DNA of 64,000 nt from Halopiger xanaduensis SH-6 (GTDB lineage Archaea > Halobacteriota > Halobacteria > Halobacteriales > Natrialbaceae). Within the stretch, counting starts at the first letter, position 1. Each line of letters starts with the position of its first letter. The DNA lies in the NCBI RefSeq assembly GCF_000217715.1, contig NC_015666.1, positions 3,604,010-3,668,009 of the forward strand. Reading direction: 5' to 3'. Below the pieces are notes generated by a model. The model was given only the letters and a program-made list of their open reading frames with translations, did not search any database and was not told where the DNA came from. Below, in pieces: positions 41,894 to 51,489 of the stretch. Position numbers and translations under genes: made by a program.

Positions 41894-43396
41894 TCAGTCA
41901 TCGGCACCGACCTCCGCATCGGCCTCGAGGCCGCGGTCGTCGCCGGCCTGCGGGCCCGGACCCGGACCGGGTGCAGCGTCCCGGACGTCAGCGTCGCGCC
42001 AGGTGCCGCGGCGGTACCAGACGTAGGTGAGCCCGGCCCCGAGGACGTTCGAGACGGCGAAGGCGATCCAGATGCCGCGGGAGCCGAGTCCGGTCTGCGC
42101 GAGGCCGGCGGCGACGGGCAGCCGGACGAGCGCGTAGATGACGATGACGATGCCCGCCGCGGTAAGGGTCTTGCCGGCCCCGCGAAAACTCCCGTTGTAC
42201 GAGCGCATGATCCCGATAAAGCCGAACGTCGGCGCGACGTACCGGAGGAAGGTGACGCCGACGTCGACGACCTCGGTGTTGTCGGTGAACGCGGCCATGA
42301 TCGGCTCCGCGGCGATCCACGCGACGACGCCGAGCGCACCGAGGATGAGGAACATGGTCCGAGCGGCGAAGTCGGCAGCTTCCTTCGCGCGGTCCGGCTC
42401 GCCCGCGCCGATGTTCTGCCCGGTCATGGTCTCGACGCCGCGGGCGACCGCGACAGCCGGGAGGAAGATGACCGAGAACACGCGCGTGCCGACGCCGTAG
42501 GCGGCGACGACCGTATCCGGGAAGATGGCGACGATCACCAGCAGCAGGTTGATCGACAGCGCGCGTCCCATCCCTTCGATCGACGCCGGGAACCCGATCC
42601 CGACGAGCTTTTTCGCGAACGAGAGGTCCGGCCACATCTGCCCGAGACGGATCCGAACGCCCCGCCGGCCGCGGAACATGATCGCCAGCCCCACGACGAG
42701 CGCGAGCGCCCTCGAGAAGACGGTCGCGACGGCCGCCCCCTGAATGCCGAGTTCGGGGAACGGCCCCCAGCCGAAGATCAGGAACGGGTCGAGGACGACG
42801 TTGAGCAACACCGAGCCGAACATCACGAGCATCGGCGTGACGGTGTCGCCGTAGCCCCGCATGAGCGCGATGAAGACGAAGAAGCCGAACATGAAGGCCA
42901 TGCCGAGCGAGATGACCTGCATGTACTCGGTCGCGGGCGGCAGGACGGCCTCGGACGCGCCGAGCAGCGCGAGCAGGTCGTCGACGAGCCCGTAGCCGAC
43001 GACCCCGATGAGCGTCGCGCCGACCAGCGACAGGACGACCGTCTGGGACGCGGCGTACTCGGCTTCCGCCTCCTCGCCCGCGCCGATGTGCTGGGCGACG
43101 AGGACGCTTCCGGCGACCGACAGCCCCATTCCGACCGAGATGAGCAGGAAGACCATCGGGAACGCGAAACTGATCGCCGCCAGCGCCGTCGTGCTGTACT
43201 GGCCGAGCCAGAACGTGTCGATGAGGTTGTAGGCAGTCTGGAGCAGGTTCGTGACGACGATCGGCAGCGAGAGGAAGAACAGCGGCTTCGCGATCTCGCC
43301 GGAGGTCAGGTCGACCTCGTCGGGCCCCTTGAACAGTCCGGAGACGCGCTCGAGTTGCGTCCGAATCCGCGCGACCAGTCGGTTGAGGAGACTCAT
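41894..43396 (-). CDS. MATE-family efflux transporter
   Basis: A 500-residue protein with twelve predicted helices in two homologous halves (EIAKPLFFLSLPIVVTNLLQ, then GMGRALSINLLLVIVAIF). Motifs LIDTFWLGQYST and GQNIGAGEPDRAKEA are typical. It exports organic cations or metabolites using Na or H. The first four bases overlap the stop of a TetR regulator, forming a two-gene operon with a matching operator upstream. The C-terminal tail is long and acidic/Pro-Gly-rich. Confidence 0.9.
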   Translation of the reverse strand: MSLLNRLVARIRTQLERVSGLFKGPDEVDLTSGEIAKPLFFLSLPIVVTNLLQTAYNLIDTFWLGQYSTTALAAISFAFPMVFLLISVGMGLSVAGSVLVAQHIGAGEEAEAEYAASQTVVLSLVGATLIGVVGYGLVDDLLALLGASEAVLPPATEYMQVISLGMAFMFGFFVFIALMRGYGDTVTPMLVMFGSVLLNVVLDPFLIFGWGPFPELGIQGAAVATVFSRALALVVGLAIMFRGRRGVRIRLGQMWPDLSFAKKLVGIGFPASIEGMGRALSINLLLVIVAIFPDTVVAAYGVGTRVFSVIFLPAVAVARGVETMTGQNIGAGEPDRAKEAADFAARTMFLILGALGVVAWIAAEPIMAAFTDNTEVVDVGVTFLRYVAPTFGFIGIMRSYNGSFRGAGKTLTAAGIVIVIYALVRLPVAAGLAQTGLGSRGIWIAFAVSNVLGAGLTYVWYRRGTWRDADVRDAAPGPGPGPQAGDDRGLEADAEVGADD

Positions 43397-44037
43397 CGGG
43401 ACCCCTCCTGTCCACTCGCTGCGGTCGGTTCGTCGACATCGACGTCAGCGTTCCCGCCGTCGTCCGCGCGGAGCGCTTCGTCGATGTAGTCGTGCACGTA
43501 CGCCTTCGTCCGCTCCGGCGACCGATCGACCGCCGCCGCCCGCGTCTGGGCGCCGTGGAAGACGGTCACGAGAAACTCGCCCGTCGCTTCGGGGTCGATA
43601 TCCTCGTGAAACTCGCCGGCTGCTACGCCGTCGGCGACGAAATCGGCGATCCGATCGCGAAGCCGCCGATCGAACTCCGCGAGTCGCTCCTGATAGGCCT
43701 CGTCGTACGGCGACTGCGCCTTGATCTCGAGCATGGCCGTCCGGAACGCCGTCGCCGAGTCGTCGTCCGCGGACGAAAGCAGTTCGTCGACGAACGCGTG
43801 GAGCCGCTCGGCCGGCGTCTCGCCGGGAACGGTCTCCGTTCGCGCCTCGAACTGCTCGATGAGGTGCTCGAGGAAGGCCTCGAGCAACTCTCGCTTGCCG
43901 TCGAAGTGGTAGTGAAGCGTCCCCTTGCTCTTGGTCGATTCCGCGGCGATATCCTGCATCGTCAGCTCCGCGTACCCGTGCTCGCAGAGCGCCCGGTACG
44001 TCGCGTCCATGATGTCGTCGATCGTCTCCTCGCTCAT
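43393..44037 (-). CDS. TetR/AcrR-family regulator of the MATE operon
   Basis: A 214-residue protein. The N-terminal HTH reads IMDATYRALCEHGYAELTMQ, then TKSKGTLHYHFDGKRELLEAF, a textbook TetR domain; the rest is an all-helical ligand-binding region. The start MSEETIDD is preferred over the one 13 codons upstream because the palindromic operator at 44062-44075 overlaps that upstream start. It overlaps the MATE gene by 4 bases (ATGA) and presumably represses the operon until a substrate binds. Confidence 0.9.
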   Translation of the reverse strand: MSEETIDDIMDATYRALCEHGYAELTMQDIAAESTKSKGTLHYHFDGKRELLEAFLEHLIEQFEARTETVPGETPAERLHAFVDELLSSADDDSATAFRTAMLEIKAQSPYDEAYQERLAEFDRRLRDRIADFVADGVAAGEFHEDIDPEATGEFLVTVFHGAQTRAAAVDRSPERTKAYVHDYIDEALRADDGGNADVDVDEPTAASGQEGSR

Positions 44038-44061
44038 TCGGCTCGAGTCTATCGGACTTAC

Positions 44062-44075
44062 TGACCGGCCAGTCA
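44062..44075. promoter_or_regulatory. palindromic TetR operator
   Basis: TGACCGGCCAGTCA is a near-perfect palindrome (TGAC and GTCA ends, GGCC centre) located 25 bases upstream of the chosen TetR start. Its symmetry and position at the promoter make it the likely autoregulatory operator. Confidence 0.7.
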
Positions 44076-44163
44076 AAAGAGCTTCGGCACCGGAAGCTAT
44101 GTCGTATGGCTCGGAGCGGCGTCGAACGGAAAAGAGCCGAACACCGCCGACGGCGAACTCGAG

Positions 44164-44631
44164 TTAGTCGTGGGTCTGCTCGCGCAGCCGCTCGAGAACC
44201 TCCTCGGCGTTGGCGACGGCCTTCTCCTTCTTCGCGGGGTAGGCCTCGACCTTGCCGCGGAAGGTGATGCCGTCGCCCAGTCGAACGTCGCCCTCGAAGG
44301 CCGCCTGCTTGTCGAGTCGCAGGAAGAGCTCGGTGTTCTCGGTTACCCGCTCGTCGAGTTCGTCCATCAGTTCGTCGAACGACTCGAGGTCGGCGAGCCG
44401 CGAGAGGACGTGGCGGACGTCGTCGGCGTTCTCGACGCGGGCCGAGAGGACGAGGATGCGGTCGCCGTAGTGGCCCTCGCTCTCGGCGCGCTCGATCGGG
44501 AACGGTTCGTCGGCATCGTCGCCCTCGCGGTCGGGAAGGAAGGTTCGCAGCGCCTCCTCGACTCGCTTTTCGTCCTCGGTGGCGTAGCAGAACGTCCGTA
44601 AGTCGACGTAGTGAAGCGGTATCTGTGGCAT
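44164..44631 (-). CDS. archaeal exosome-related RNA-binding protein (COG1325-like)
   Basis: A 155-residue protein. The opening PLHYVDLRTFCYATEDEKRVEEALRTFLP and the later FLRLDKQAAFEGDVRLGDG, then TFRGKVEAYPAKKEK match the archaeal family predicted to be an RNA-binding exosome subunit. Two halves have an alpha/beta arrangement. Function in RNA decay is inferred from family. It is followed by a small beta-barrel gene in the same direction. Confidence 0.8.
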   Translation of the reverse strand: MPQIPLHYVDLRTFCYATEDEKRVEEALRTFLPDREGDDADEPFPIERAESEGHYGDRILVLSARVENADDVRHVLSRLADLESFDELMDELDERVTENTELFLRLDKQAAFEGDVRLGDGITFRGKVEAYPAKKEKAVANAEEVLERLREQTHD

Positions 44632-44724
44632 TTACGATTCGGAAAGTGTGAGCGTGAACGCGAACGCGGTCCGCTACCGACGACGCGAGGCGGACGGTTG
44701 GAGCCGGTCGCGTCTCGGCGGTCG

Positions 44725-44931
44725 TTATTCCTCGTCTTCGTCGTCGGCGTCCTCGTCGGCCGCCTCGAGGGCGTCCTCGGGAATGCCGGTCTCCTGTCCG
44801 TCCTCGAAGCTGACGGTGTAGGTGACGTCGCCGAACATCGATTCCATCGTCTGGGTGACGGTGCCGGTCTCGCCGTCGAACTCGCTGTGCTCGTCGTGCA
44901 GGACGACGCGATCGTCTTCCTCGAAGCTCAT
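44725..44931 (-). CDS. small SH3-like/DUF1918-type protein
   Basis: A 68-residue acidic protein. The strand-rich core EEDDRVVLHDEHSEFDGETG and TYTVSFEDGQETGIPEDALE fits a small beta barrel (KOW/DUF1918-like), with a Glu/Asp tail. It probably binds RNA or protein. Located upstream of the exosome-related gene on the same strand. Confidence 0.65.
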   Translation of the reverse strand: MSFEEDDRVVLHDEHSEFDGETGTVTQTMESMFGDVTYTVSFEDGQETGIPEDALEAADEDADDEDEE

Positions 44932-45096
44932 GTGCTGGAATTCCCCGCCGTCGCGTAAAAAGGAACTGATTCGGATATTCTATCCGTAATGGGGTCAGTA
45001 GTACGGAGACTGCTTACACCCTATTCGAATCGGAACGGATATTCCGGCCACAGCAACCATTATATGGTATGTAACGCGTTATGTTTTGTGTAAAGA

Positions 45097-45756
45097 ATGG
45101 ATGTTAAAGTGCGGCTGCCATTACCCGACGAACAGATCTTTCGATACGGAGCGATGGACGATATCGTGGAGATCGTTGCTCAAAACCCTTCGTCCGAATT
45201 TTCGAACCGCGACTTGCAACGACTCACGGGGTACGGCGGACCCAGCGTCTCGAACGCACTCTCGCTGCTCACTGGAATGGAACTACTCGTTCGGCGAGAT
45301 ACCGGTACCAAGACCCTGTATCGGATCAACGAACGACGGCTTTGCAACGCCGACGATCCGTTCCTCGAGATCCCTCAGACAGAGTTTCGAGAACCACTCA
45401 AACGATTCGTGAGTCGGGTCAACAAAGAGCTCTCGACCGTCGCTGGAATTGTTTGCTTCGGAAGCGTGGCACGTGGCGAAGCTGATCGAATGAGCGACAT
45501 CGATGTCTTTCTACTCGTCGCCGATGACGACGAGTTGATACCGACACGGCGAACCGTTTCGGATATCGCACGCGAACTGGAGGAACAGCCGATCGACGGG
45601 CAGCGATACGAGTTCGAAGTATTTGTCGAGTCCGTTGAGAGTGCTCGGCGCCGCGGTAACGACCTTCAGCGAATTTTCCAAGAGGGAATAGTTCTCGCAG
45701 ATAGTGAACCGCTGCAGCAATTCAAACACGATCTCTTCGGAGGGAAACTCGAATGA
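45097..45756 (+). CDS. MNT-type nucleotidyltransferase antitoxin with N-terminal HTH
   Basis: A 219-residue protein. Residues 15-85 form a winged helix (NPSSEFSNRDLQRLTGYGGPSVSNA), and a minimal nucleotidyltransferase domain follows: GSVARGEADRMSDIDVFLLV (G-S...G...D-x-D), with a third Asp/Glu in FEVFVE. MNT proteins adenylylate HEPN toxins in bacteria and archaea. It overlaps the HEPN gene by 4 bases (ATGA). The N-terminal HTH suggests autorepression. A TATA-like element (tatatggtatg) lies upstream. Confidence 0.85.
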   Translation: MDVKVRLPLPDEQIFRYGAMDDIVEIVAQNPSSEFSNRDLQRLTGYGGPSVSNALSLLTGMELLVRRDTGTKTLYRINERRLCNADDPFLEIPQTEFREPLKRFVSRVNKELSTVAGIVCFGSVARGEADRMSDIDVFLLVADDDELIPTRRTVSDIARELEEQPIDGQRYEFEVFVESVESARRRGNDLQRIFQEGIVLADSEPLQQFKHDLFGGKLE

Positions 45757-46232
45757 CCTCGAACGAACTCGAGGCAGCGCTCGGTGACGCGGAAGACGCG
45801 TTCCAGCGCAAACCGGATGTTCCGGAGGTCGGCCTCGAACACGTCTCGAATTCCGCAGCGCTTCAATTGCGCAAGGCGTGTCGCCTCCTTGATGCTGCAG
45901 GCTTCCTGTTGGATCGTAACGGTCACTTCACGGTCATCATAGAGTCGTCTTTCGTCGCCATCGAGCGATCGATCCAGTTCTACGTCGAGGAGAAGGGATA
46001 CGACGTCGCTGGACAGCGGCATACGGAAGTGTACGATCTAGGGGTGCAAGCCGGGTTGTTCTCCCAAACTATCGCTGATCGACTCGAGGAACTCTGGCTC
46101 GAGAACCGTTCGGAATCGTACTATCGAACGGGCGTTGCCGGCGAATATCGAGCACGAACGATCTTTCAGCTCGCCACGACGCTTCACGAAGAGATCGTTC
46201 AGCTAACCCGGACGCAAGAGTGTCTCTGTTAG
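45753..46232 (+). CDS. HEPN-domain toxin partner
   Basis: A 159-residue all-helical protein. The HEPN core includes ALQLRKACRLLDAAGFLLDR and a C-terminal motif RSESYYRTGVAGEYRA where the classical R-x4-6-H appears as R-x4-Y-R-T. The canonical His is thus replaced by Tyr. Tyr residues are the target of AMPylation by MNT partners in some systems. It follows the MNT gene with a 4-base overlap; together they should be a toxin-antitoxin module. Confidence 0.82.
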   Translation: MTSNELEAALGDAEDAFQRKPDVPEVGLEHVSNSAALQLRKACRLLDAAGFLLDRNGHFTVIIESSFVAIERSIQFYVEEKGYDVAGQRHTEVYDLGVQAGLFSQTIADRLEELWLENRSESYYRTGVAGEYRARTIFQLATTLHEEIVQLTRTQECLC

Positions 46233-46248
46233 TACCACGCGAGGTCAG

Positions 46249-46773
46249 TCAGTTCTCCATCGACTCACTCGAGCCGTCAGGTCCGTCGTCTGTTCGAACC
46301 TCGTCAGTGTCGCCCTCGAGCACGTTCCCGTGCTCGTCGATCTCCCCCTGTACGATCCGGGTGCTCGAGATGACGTCTCCGTCCTCGGCTTCCACGTGCG
46401 GCACGACGACGACCTCGAGCGGCTCGTGGCCGCGTTCCCGGCGGAGCTCGTTGATCCGTTCGCCGCCGTCGCGGGTCTCCGGCGAGACGACCAAGTAATC
46501 GAACTGCGGTTCGGTCGCGATGCCGGTCGGGTCCTCAAGCGGGCGAATCTCGAACTCCCGGTCGTACTCCTCGGCGATGGGCTCGAGTTCGGTCTCGAGG
46601 GCTTCCTTCCGTTGGTCGTACGGTCTGACGTGTCGCTCGACGTGGCGCGTCTTCGGCGCGAGGTCGTCGCTCGTCAGCCCGACGGTCACGTCTCCGAGTT
46701 CGAACGCCCGGTCGAACAGCCGGCGATGGCCGTCGTGAACGGGGTCGAACGTCCCACCAAGCGCGACGTCCAT
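46249..46773 (-). CDS. coaD: archaeal phosphopantetheine adenylyltransferase
   Basis: A 174-residue HIGH-type nucleotidyltransferase. The nucleotide motif [15 protein letters not shown] (T-x-G-H type) occurs at residues 6-20. [19 protein letters not shown] and [11 protein letters not shown] (the ISSTxI motif) complete the active site. It makes dephospho-CoA from 4'-phosphopantetheine and ATP. The start [11 protein letters not shown] is clear; a longer open frame is a shadow of the divergent malic enzyme gene's promoter. The C-terminal 25 residues are acidic and variable. Confidence 0.9.
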   Translation of the reverse strand: MDVALGGTFDPVHDGHRRLFDRAFELGDVTVGLTSDDLAPKTRHVERHVRPYDQRKEALETELEPIAEEYDREFEIRPLEDPTGIATEPQFDYLVVSPETRDGGERINELRRERGHEPLEVVVVPHVEAEDGDVISSTRIVQGEIDEHGNVLEGDTDEVRTDDGPDGSSESMEN

Positions 46774-46903
46774 ACCCCACGTCACTGGCGCGGCGCGTAT
46801 AAAACGGTCGACTCCGTGGATCAGCCCGGTCGTCCGAAGACATCGACATCTGTCGAACCCCACCTCCACATTATTTTTAATGGTGGCCGTCGCTGTCGAT
46901 GAT

Positions 46904-49159
46904 ATGGGACTAGACGAGGACTCACTCGAGTACCACCGCACAGATCCGCCCGGTAAAATAGAGATTTCGACGACCAAGCCGACGAACACGCAGCGGGACC
47001 TCTCACTCGCATACTCGCCCGGCGTCGCTGCCCCTTGCCTCGAGATCGACGAGAACGAGAGCGACGCCTACACGTACACGGCGAAGGGCAACCTCGTCGG
47101 CGTCGTCTCGAACGGCTCGGCCGTGCTCGGCCTGGGCGACATCGGCGCGCAGGCCTCCAAACCCGTCATGGAGGGGAAGGGGGTGCTGTTCAAACGCTTC
47201 GCCGACATCGACGTCTTCGACGTGGAACTCGACGAGGAGGACCCCCACAAGCTCGTCGAGGCCGTCAAGATGATGGAGCCGACCTTCGGCGGGATCAACC
47301 TCGAGGACATCAAGGCCCCCGAGTGCTTCACGATCGAGGAGCGGCTGCGCGAGGAGACGGACATCCCGATCTTCCACGACGACCAGCACGGCACCGCGAT
47401 CATCTCCGGCGCCGCGCTCATCAACGCCGCCGATATCGCCGACAAGGACCTCGAGGACCTCGAGGTCGTCTTCTCCGGCGCCGGCGCGAGCGCGATCGCG
47501 TCGGCCCGCTTCTACGTCTCGCTGGGCGTCCAGAAGGAGAACATCACGATGTGTGACTCCTCGGGGATCATCACGACTGAACGCGCCGAGCGCGGCGACC
47601 TCAACGAGTACAAGCAGCAGTTCGCTCGCGATCTCCCCGAAGGCGACCTCTCGGACGCGATGGAGGGCGCCGACGTATTCGTCGGCCTCTCGGTCGGCGG
47701 CATCGTCTCGCAGGACATGGTCCGTTCCATGGCCGACAACCCGATCATCTTCGCGATGGCCAACCCGGACCCGGAGATCGGCTACGAGGAGGCCAAGGAC
47801 GCCCGCGACGACACCGTCATCATGGCCACCGGGCGCTCGGACTACCCGAATCAGGTCAACAACGTCCTCGGGTTCCCCTTCATCTTCCGCGGGGCACTGG
47901 ACGTCCGTGCCACCGAGATCAACGAGGAAATGAAGGTCGCCTGCGCCGAGGCGCTGGCCGAACTCGCCCGCGAGGACGTCCCCGACGCCGTCGTCAAGGC
48001 CTACGGCGACGAACCGCTGCAGTACGGCCCCGACTACATCATTCCGAAGCCCGTCGACCCGCGGGTGCTGTTCCGCGTCGCGCCCTCGATCGCCGAAGCC
48101 GCGATGGAATCCGGCGCCGCCCGCACCGAACTCGACCTCGAGGCCTACGAGGAGGAACTCGAGGCCCGCCTGGGCAAATCGCGCGAGATGATGCGCGTCG
48201 TCCTCAACAAGGCCAAGAGCGACCCCAAGACGGTCGCGCTGGCCGAGGGCGAGAACGAGAAGATGATCCGCGCGGCCTACCAGATTCAGGAACAGGGGAT
48301 CGCAGCGCCGATTCTCATCGGCGACGAGAGCGAGATCCGCTCGACGGCCGCGAACCTGGGGCTGGACTTCGAGCCGCAGGTCGCGGATCCCTCGGTCGGC
48401 GATTACGAGGAGTACGCAGATCGGCTCCACGAGCTCCGGCAGCGCAAGGGGATCACCCGCACCGAGGCCGGCGAACTCATCGAGAGCGACTCGAACTACT
48501 TCGGCAGCGTGATGGTCGAACAGGGTGACGCCGACGCGCTCCTGACGGGGCTTTCTCACCACTACCCCTCCGCCCTGCGGCCGCCGCTACAGGTCATCGG
48601 CACCGCCGAGGACGTCGACTACGCGGCCGGCGTCTACATGCTGACGTTCAAGAACCGCGTGATCTTCGTGGCCGACGCGACGGTTAACCAGGACCCCGAC
48701 GAGGAGGTCCTCGCCGAGGTCACCAAGCAGACCGGTAAACTCGCCCGCCGGTTCAACATCGAACCGCGCGCGGCCCTGCTGTCGTACTCGAACTTCGGCA
48801 GCGTCGACAACGAGGGAACCCGCAAGCCCCGCCGCGCCGCCAAGATGCTTCAAAAGGACCCCGACGCCGACTTCCCCGTCGACGGCGAGATGCAGGCCGA
48901 CACCGCCGTCGTCGAGGACATCCTCGAGGGCACCTACGGCTTCTCGGAGCTCGAGGAGCCCGCGAACGTGCTGGTCTTCCCGAACCTCGAGTCGGGCAAC
49001 ATCGGCTACAAGCTGCTCCAGCGGCTGGGCGGGGCCGACGCCATCGGCCCGATGCTGGTCGGGATGGACAAGCCGGTCCACGTCCTCCAGCGGGGCGACG
49101 AGGTCAAGGACATCGTGAACCTGGCCGGCGTGGCGGTCGTCGACGCCCAGCAGGAGTAG
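46904..49159 (+). CDS. maeB: NADP-dependent malic enzyme with C-terminal phosphotransacetylase-like domain
   Basis: A 751-residue protein. The N-terminal half (about 1-420) is malic enzyme: [11 protein letters not shown], the NAD-binding [19 protein letters not shown], and [16 protein letters not shown]. The C-terminal 330 residues form a phosphotransacetylase-like domain ([20 protein letters not shown], then [20 protein letters not shown]). The MaeB type decarboxylates malate to pyruvate; the second domain is usually regulatory. The ATG at 46904 is preferred over 46880 because a TATA box (ttattttta, about 46871) sits about 30 bases upstream, fitting leaderless initiation. Confidence 0.93.
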   Translation: MGLDEDSLEYHRTDPPGKIEISTTKPTNTQRDLSLAYSPGVAAPCLEIDENESDAYTYTAKGNLVGVVSNGSAVLGLGDIGAQASKPVMEGKGVLFKRFADIDVFDVELDEEDPHKLVEAVKMMEPTFGGINLEDIKAPECFTIEERLREETDIPIFHDDQHGTAIISGAALINAADIADKDLEDLEVVFSGAGASAIASARFYVSLGVQKENITMCDSSGIITTERAERGDLNEYKQQFARDLPEGDLSDAMEGADVFVGLSVGGIVSQDMVRSMADNPIIFAMANPDPEIGYEEAKDARDDTVIMATGRSDYPNQVNNVLGFPFIFRGALDVRATEINEEMKVACAEALAELAREDVPDAVVKAYGDEPLQYGPDYIIPKPVDPRVLFRVAPSIAEAAMESGAARTELDLEAYEEELEARLGKSREMMRVVLNKAKSDPKTVALAEGENEKMIRAAYQIQEQGIAAPILIGDESEIRSTAANLGLDFEPQVADPSVGDYEEYADRLHELRQRKGITRTEAGELIESDSNYFGSVMVEQGDADALLTGLSHHYPSALRPPLQVIGTAEDVDYAAGVYMLTFKNRVIFVADATVNQDPDEEVLAEVTKQTGKLARRFNIEPRAALLSYSNFGSVDNEGTRKPRRAAKMLQKDPDADFPVDGEMQADTAVVEDILEGTYGFSELEEPANVLVFPNLESGNIGYKLLQRLGGADAIGPMLVGMDKPVHVLQRGDEVKDIVNLAGVAVVDAQQE

Positions 49160-49441
49160 CGCGGTCCGGAGCGAATGAAATGACCGAGAACCGCGAAGAG
49201 ATGAACGGCGAACGAAGTGAGCCGTGAGTAGCGAGGGATCGGAGATCCCTCGAACGAACGGGTGCTGTGCACCCGTGAGTAGCGCGGTTCGAAGCGAACG
49301 ACTCGAAGTACGGTTTTCGATTTTCACGTCCGGATAGCGGCGCGACTGAGGCGACCGGTTTCGCGGGCACAGCAGTCCACGAGGTCGGCGAACACCGCGG
49401 ATCCGAACCACTATAGGGGAACGGTTCGTCGCCTCGACACG
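49160..49441. other. gene-free stretch with short inverted repeats
   Basis: The 3' flank of the malic enzyme gene contains small hairpins such as GGGATC-GGA-GATCCC and CGGGTGC-TGT-GCACCCG, with degenerate repeats of a GAACG.AA motif (49190-49320). This is a familiar haloarchaeal intergenic pattern, probably termination and decay. A promoter for the downstream lipoprotein gene (agtata at about 49413) is plausible. Confidence 0.45.
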
Positions 49442-50875
49442 ATGGACGGAGACGGCGACGGAATCGGGGCCGAAACCGACGAGGACGCCAGTGATCGCGG
49501 CGCGACCGTGGGCCGACCGACGCGACGCCAACTGCTCGCGACCGTCGGCGCCGGCAGTATCGCCAGTTTCGCCGGGTGTAGCGCGGCTTACGGCCGCTCG
49601 GTCCCCGACTGCGCGGGCGCGATGGCCGACGACGGCGATCCGATCGTTCCCCGCCCCGTCGACGACGAAATCTCGATGTTCCGGCGCGGGCTGCGCCGGT
49701 ACGGCTACTACCCCGAGGAGACGGTCCCGGACACGGTCAGCGTCAACTGGGAGTTCCCGGTCAACCGGATCGGCCACACCGCGGCCAAGTCCACGCCGCG
49801 GCCGACCCCCAACGGCGAGACGATCCTGATCGCAAGCGATACGGGTCGGATCCACGCCGTGACGCCCGACGGCGAGCGCCGCTGGCTGCTCGAGACGGAC
49901 GCAGGGACGAGCCTCGGCTTCCACGGCACGCCGGCGATCGTCGACGACACCGCCTACATCGGCGGCTACGACGGCGCGCTCTACGCCGTCGACATCGACG
50001 CAGGGGAGCTGATCTGGCAGACCAATCCCCGCGACTTCGACGGAGCGATCGCCATCGGCTCGAGTCCCGCCTACATCGACGGGACGCTGTACATCATGGC
50101 GGAGTACAGCAACCCCGCCAGCGGGGCGCTCTGGGAGGTCGACGCCGAGACCGGCCGGCCGACCTGGCACGACGACGATATCTGGGGGATGCCCCATCCG
50201 TCGCCGGCGATCGACTGCGACGCCGGCCGCCTCGTGTCGGGGTCGAACGACGGCGTCGTCTACGGCTGGGAGTTCCCCTCGCTCGAGCGCGCCTGGACGT
50301 TTCAGGCCGGCGGCGAGGACGGCCCGGACGGGGATCCGATGGCCGACGGCCGGTTCCACCTCGGCGCCCAGATCAAGGGGACCATTCCGGTCTACGACGG
50401 CGCGGCGTTCGCGGGCTCGTGGGACGGCCGCTTCTACCGGCTCGACCTCGAAGACGGCAGCGAGGAGTGGTCGTTCGAGACCGGTCGCGTGATCATGTCG
50501 AACCCGGCGATCGATCCCGAGCAGGGAATCGCCTACGTCGGCAGCGACGACCACTACGTGTACGCGCTCGATACCGATACCGGGGAGGAGCTGTGGTCGG
50601 CGGACGTCGGCGGTCGGGTCATCGGCTCGATCACGGCCACCGCCGAGACGATCCTCGTCGGCTCCTACGACGCGCACCTCTACGCGCTCGACCGCGAGAC
50701 CGGCGAGCGACGGTGGCGCGTCGAAAATAGGGGCCACGTCACGAGCGGCGCAATCCCCCGCGACGGTCGGATCTACTACGCCGAACGCGGCGTTTTCTCG
50801 AACTACTACGACGATGACGAAGCGACCGTGCTCGAGGCGCCCGGCCACGCCTACTGCTTAGTCGCCGACGAGTGA
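49442..50875 (+). CDS. PQQ-like beta-propeller lipoprotein
   Basis: A 477-residue protein. A Tat signal with lipobox (TRRQLLATVGAGSIASFAGC, Cys about 47) is followed by a propeller of about seven PQQ-like repeats, each with the pattern DG-LYAVD-x-GE-W (for example GYDGALYAVDIDAGELIWQT and SDDHYVYALDTDTGEELWS). Such proteins are surface-exposed; they may bind ligands or act as assembly factors. No PQQ-dependent catalytic residues are evident, so an enzymatic role is unlikely. Confidence 0.85.
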   Translation: MDGDGDGIGAETDEDASDRGATVGRPTRRQLLATVGAGSIASFAGCSAAYGRSVPDCAGAMADDGDPIVPRPVDDEISMFRRGLRRYGYYPEETVPDTVSVNWEFPVNRIGHTAAKSTPRPTPNGETILIASDTGRIHAVTPDGERRWLLETDAGTSLGFHGTPAIVDDTAYIGGYDGALYAVDIDAGELIWQTNPRDFDGAIAIGSSPAYIDGTLYIMAEYSNPASGALWEVDAETGRPTWHDDDIWGMPHPSPAIDCDAGRLVSGSNDGVVYGWEFPSLERAWTFQAGGEDGPDGDPMADGRFHLGAQIKGTIPVYDGAAFAGSWDGRFYRLDLEDGSEEWSFETGRVIMSNPAIDPEQGIAYVGSDDHYVYALDTDTGEELWSADVGGRVIGSITATAETILVGSYDAHLYALDRETGERRWRVENRGHVTSGAIPRDGRIYYAERGVFSNYYDDDEATVLEAPGHAYCLVADE

Positions 50876-51003
50876 GCCGTCTCGAGGACGTCATCGGCGA
50901 ATTCTAATTCTGGCTCGAGCGAGTCAGCGGTTGGTTGTCGGTGTGCGTCAGTCGCTCGAGCGGAAAGCGTGCATTCAAGTATTCGCCGAGACTTTTCCCG
51001 CGT

Positions 51004-51378
51004 ATGCAAGACCAGGGACGCTCTACGCGCAAGCGCACCGGCGGTCGACTGAAGAACGTTCGCAAGCGCCGCAAGGACGAACTCGGGCGCCTGCCGACCG
51101 AAACGCAGGTCGGCGAACCGCGCTTCCGAACCATCGACGTCCGCGGCAACGGCACGAAGACCCGCGCGCTCGCGACCGACATCGCCAGCGTCAACAAGAG
51201 CGGCGAAACCGTGTCGGCCGAGATCGAGGACGTCGTCGAGAACGAGGCCAACCCCAACTACGTCCGCCGGAACATCATCACGAAGGGCGCCGTCATCGAA
51301 ACCTCCGAGGGCCGTGCCCGCGTGACCTCCCGTCCCGGTCAGACCGGTCAGGTCAACGCCGTGCTCCTCGAGGAGTAA
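51004..51378 (+). CDS. rps8e: 30S ribosomal protein S8e
   Basis: A 124-residue protein with the S8e pattern: MQDQGRSTRKRTGGRLKNVR at the N-terminus, KDELGRLPTETQVG, then GNGTKTRALATDIASVN, and the C-terminal GAVIETSEGRARVTSRPGQTG. Archaeal S8e is a single-domain protein of this size. The 23-codon upstream extension is not conserved. A core translation gene, unlinked here to other ribosomal genes. Confidence 0.95.
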   Translation: MQDQGRSTRKRTGGRLKNVRKRRKDELGRLPTETQVGEPRFRTIDVRGNGTKTRALATDIASVNKSGETVSAEIEDVVENEANPNYVRRNIITKGAVIETSEGRARVTSRPGQTGQVNAVLLEE

Positions 51379-51489
51379 CGACCAACCCACTTCTGCGATC
51401 CGCTCGCTTCGCGACGGATCAGTTCTCGTCTTCGATAGCGGACGCGCCGCGGTTCTCGAGGCGAATCGAGCTTCAAACGAGGAATTGAA

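Noticed and set aside
48587..50848. 753-codon minus-strand frame over malic enzyme and the propeller gene
   Set aside because: It spans two good genes on the opposite strand and has no recognisable domains.
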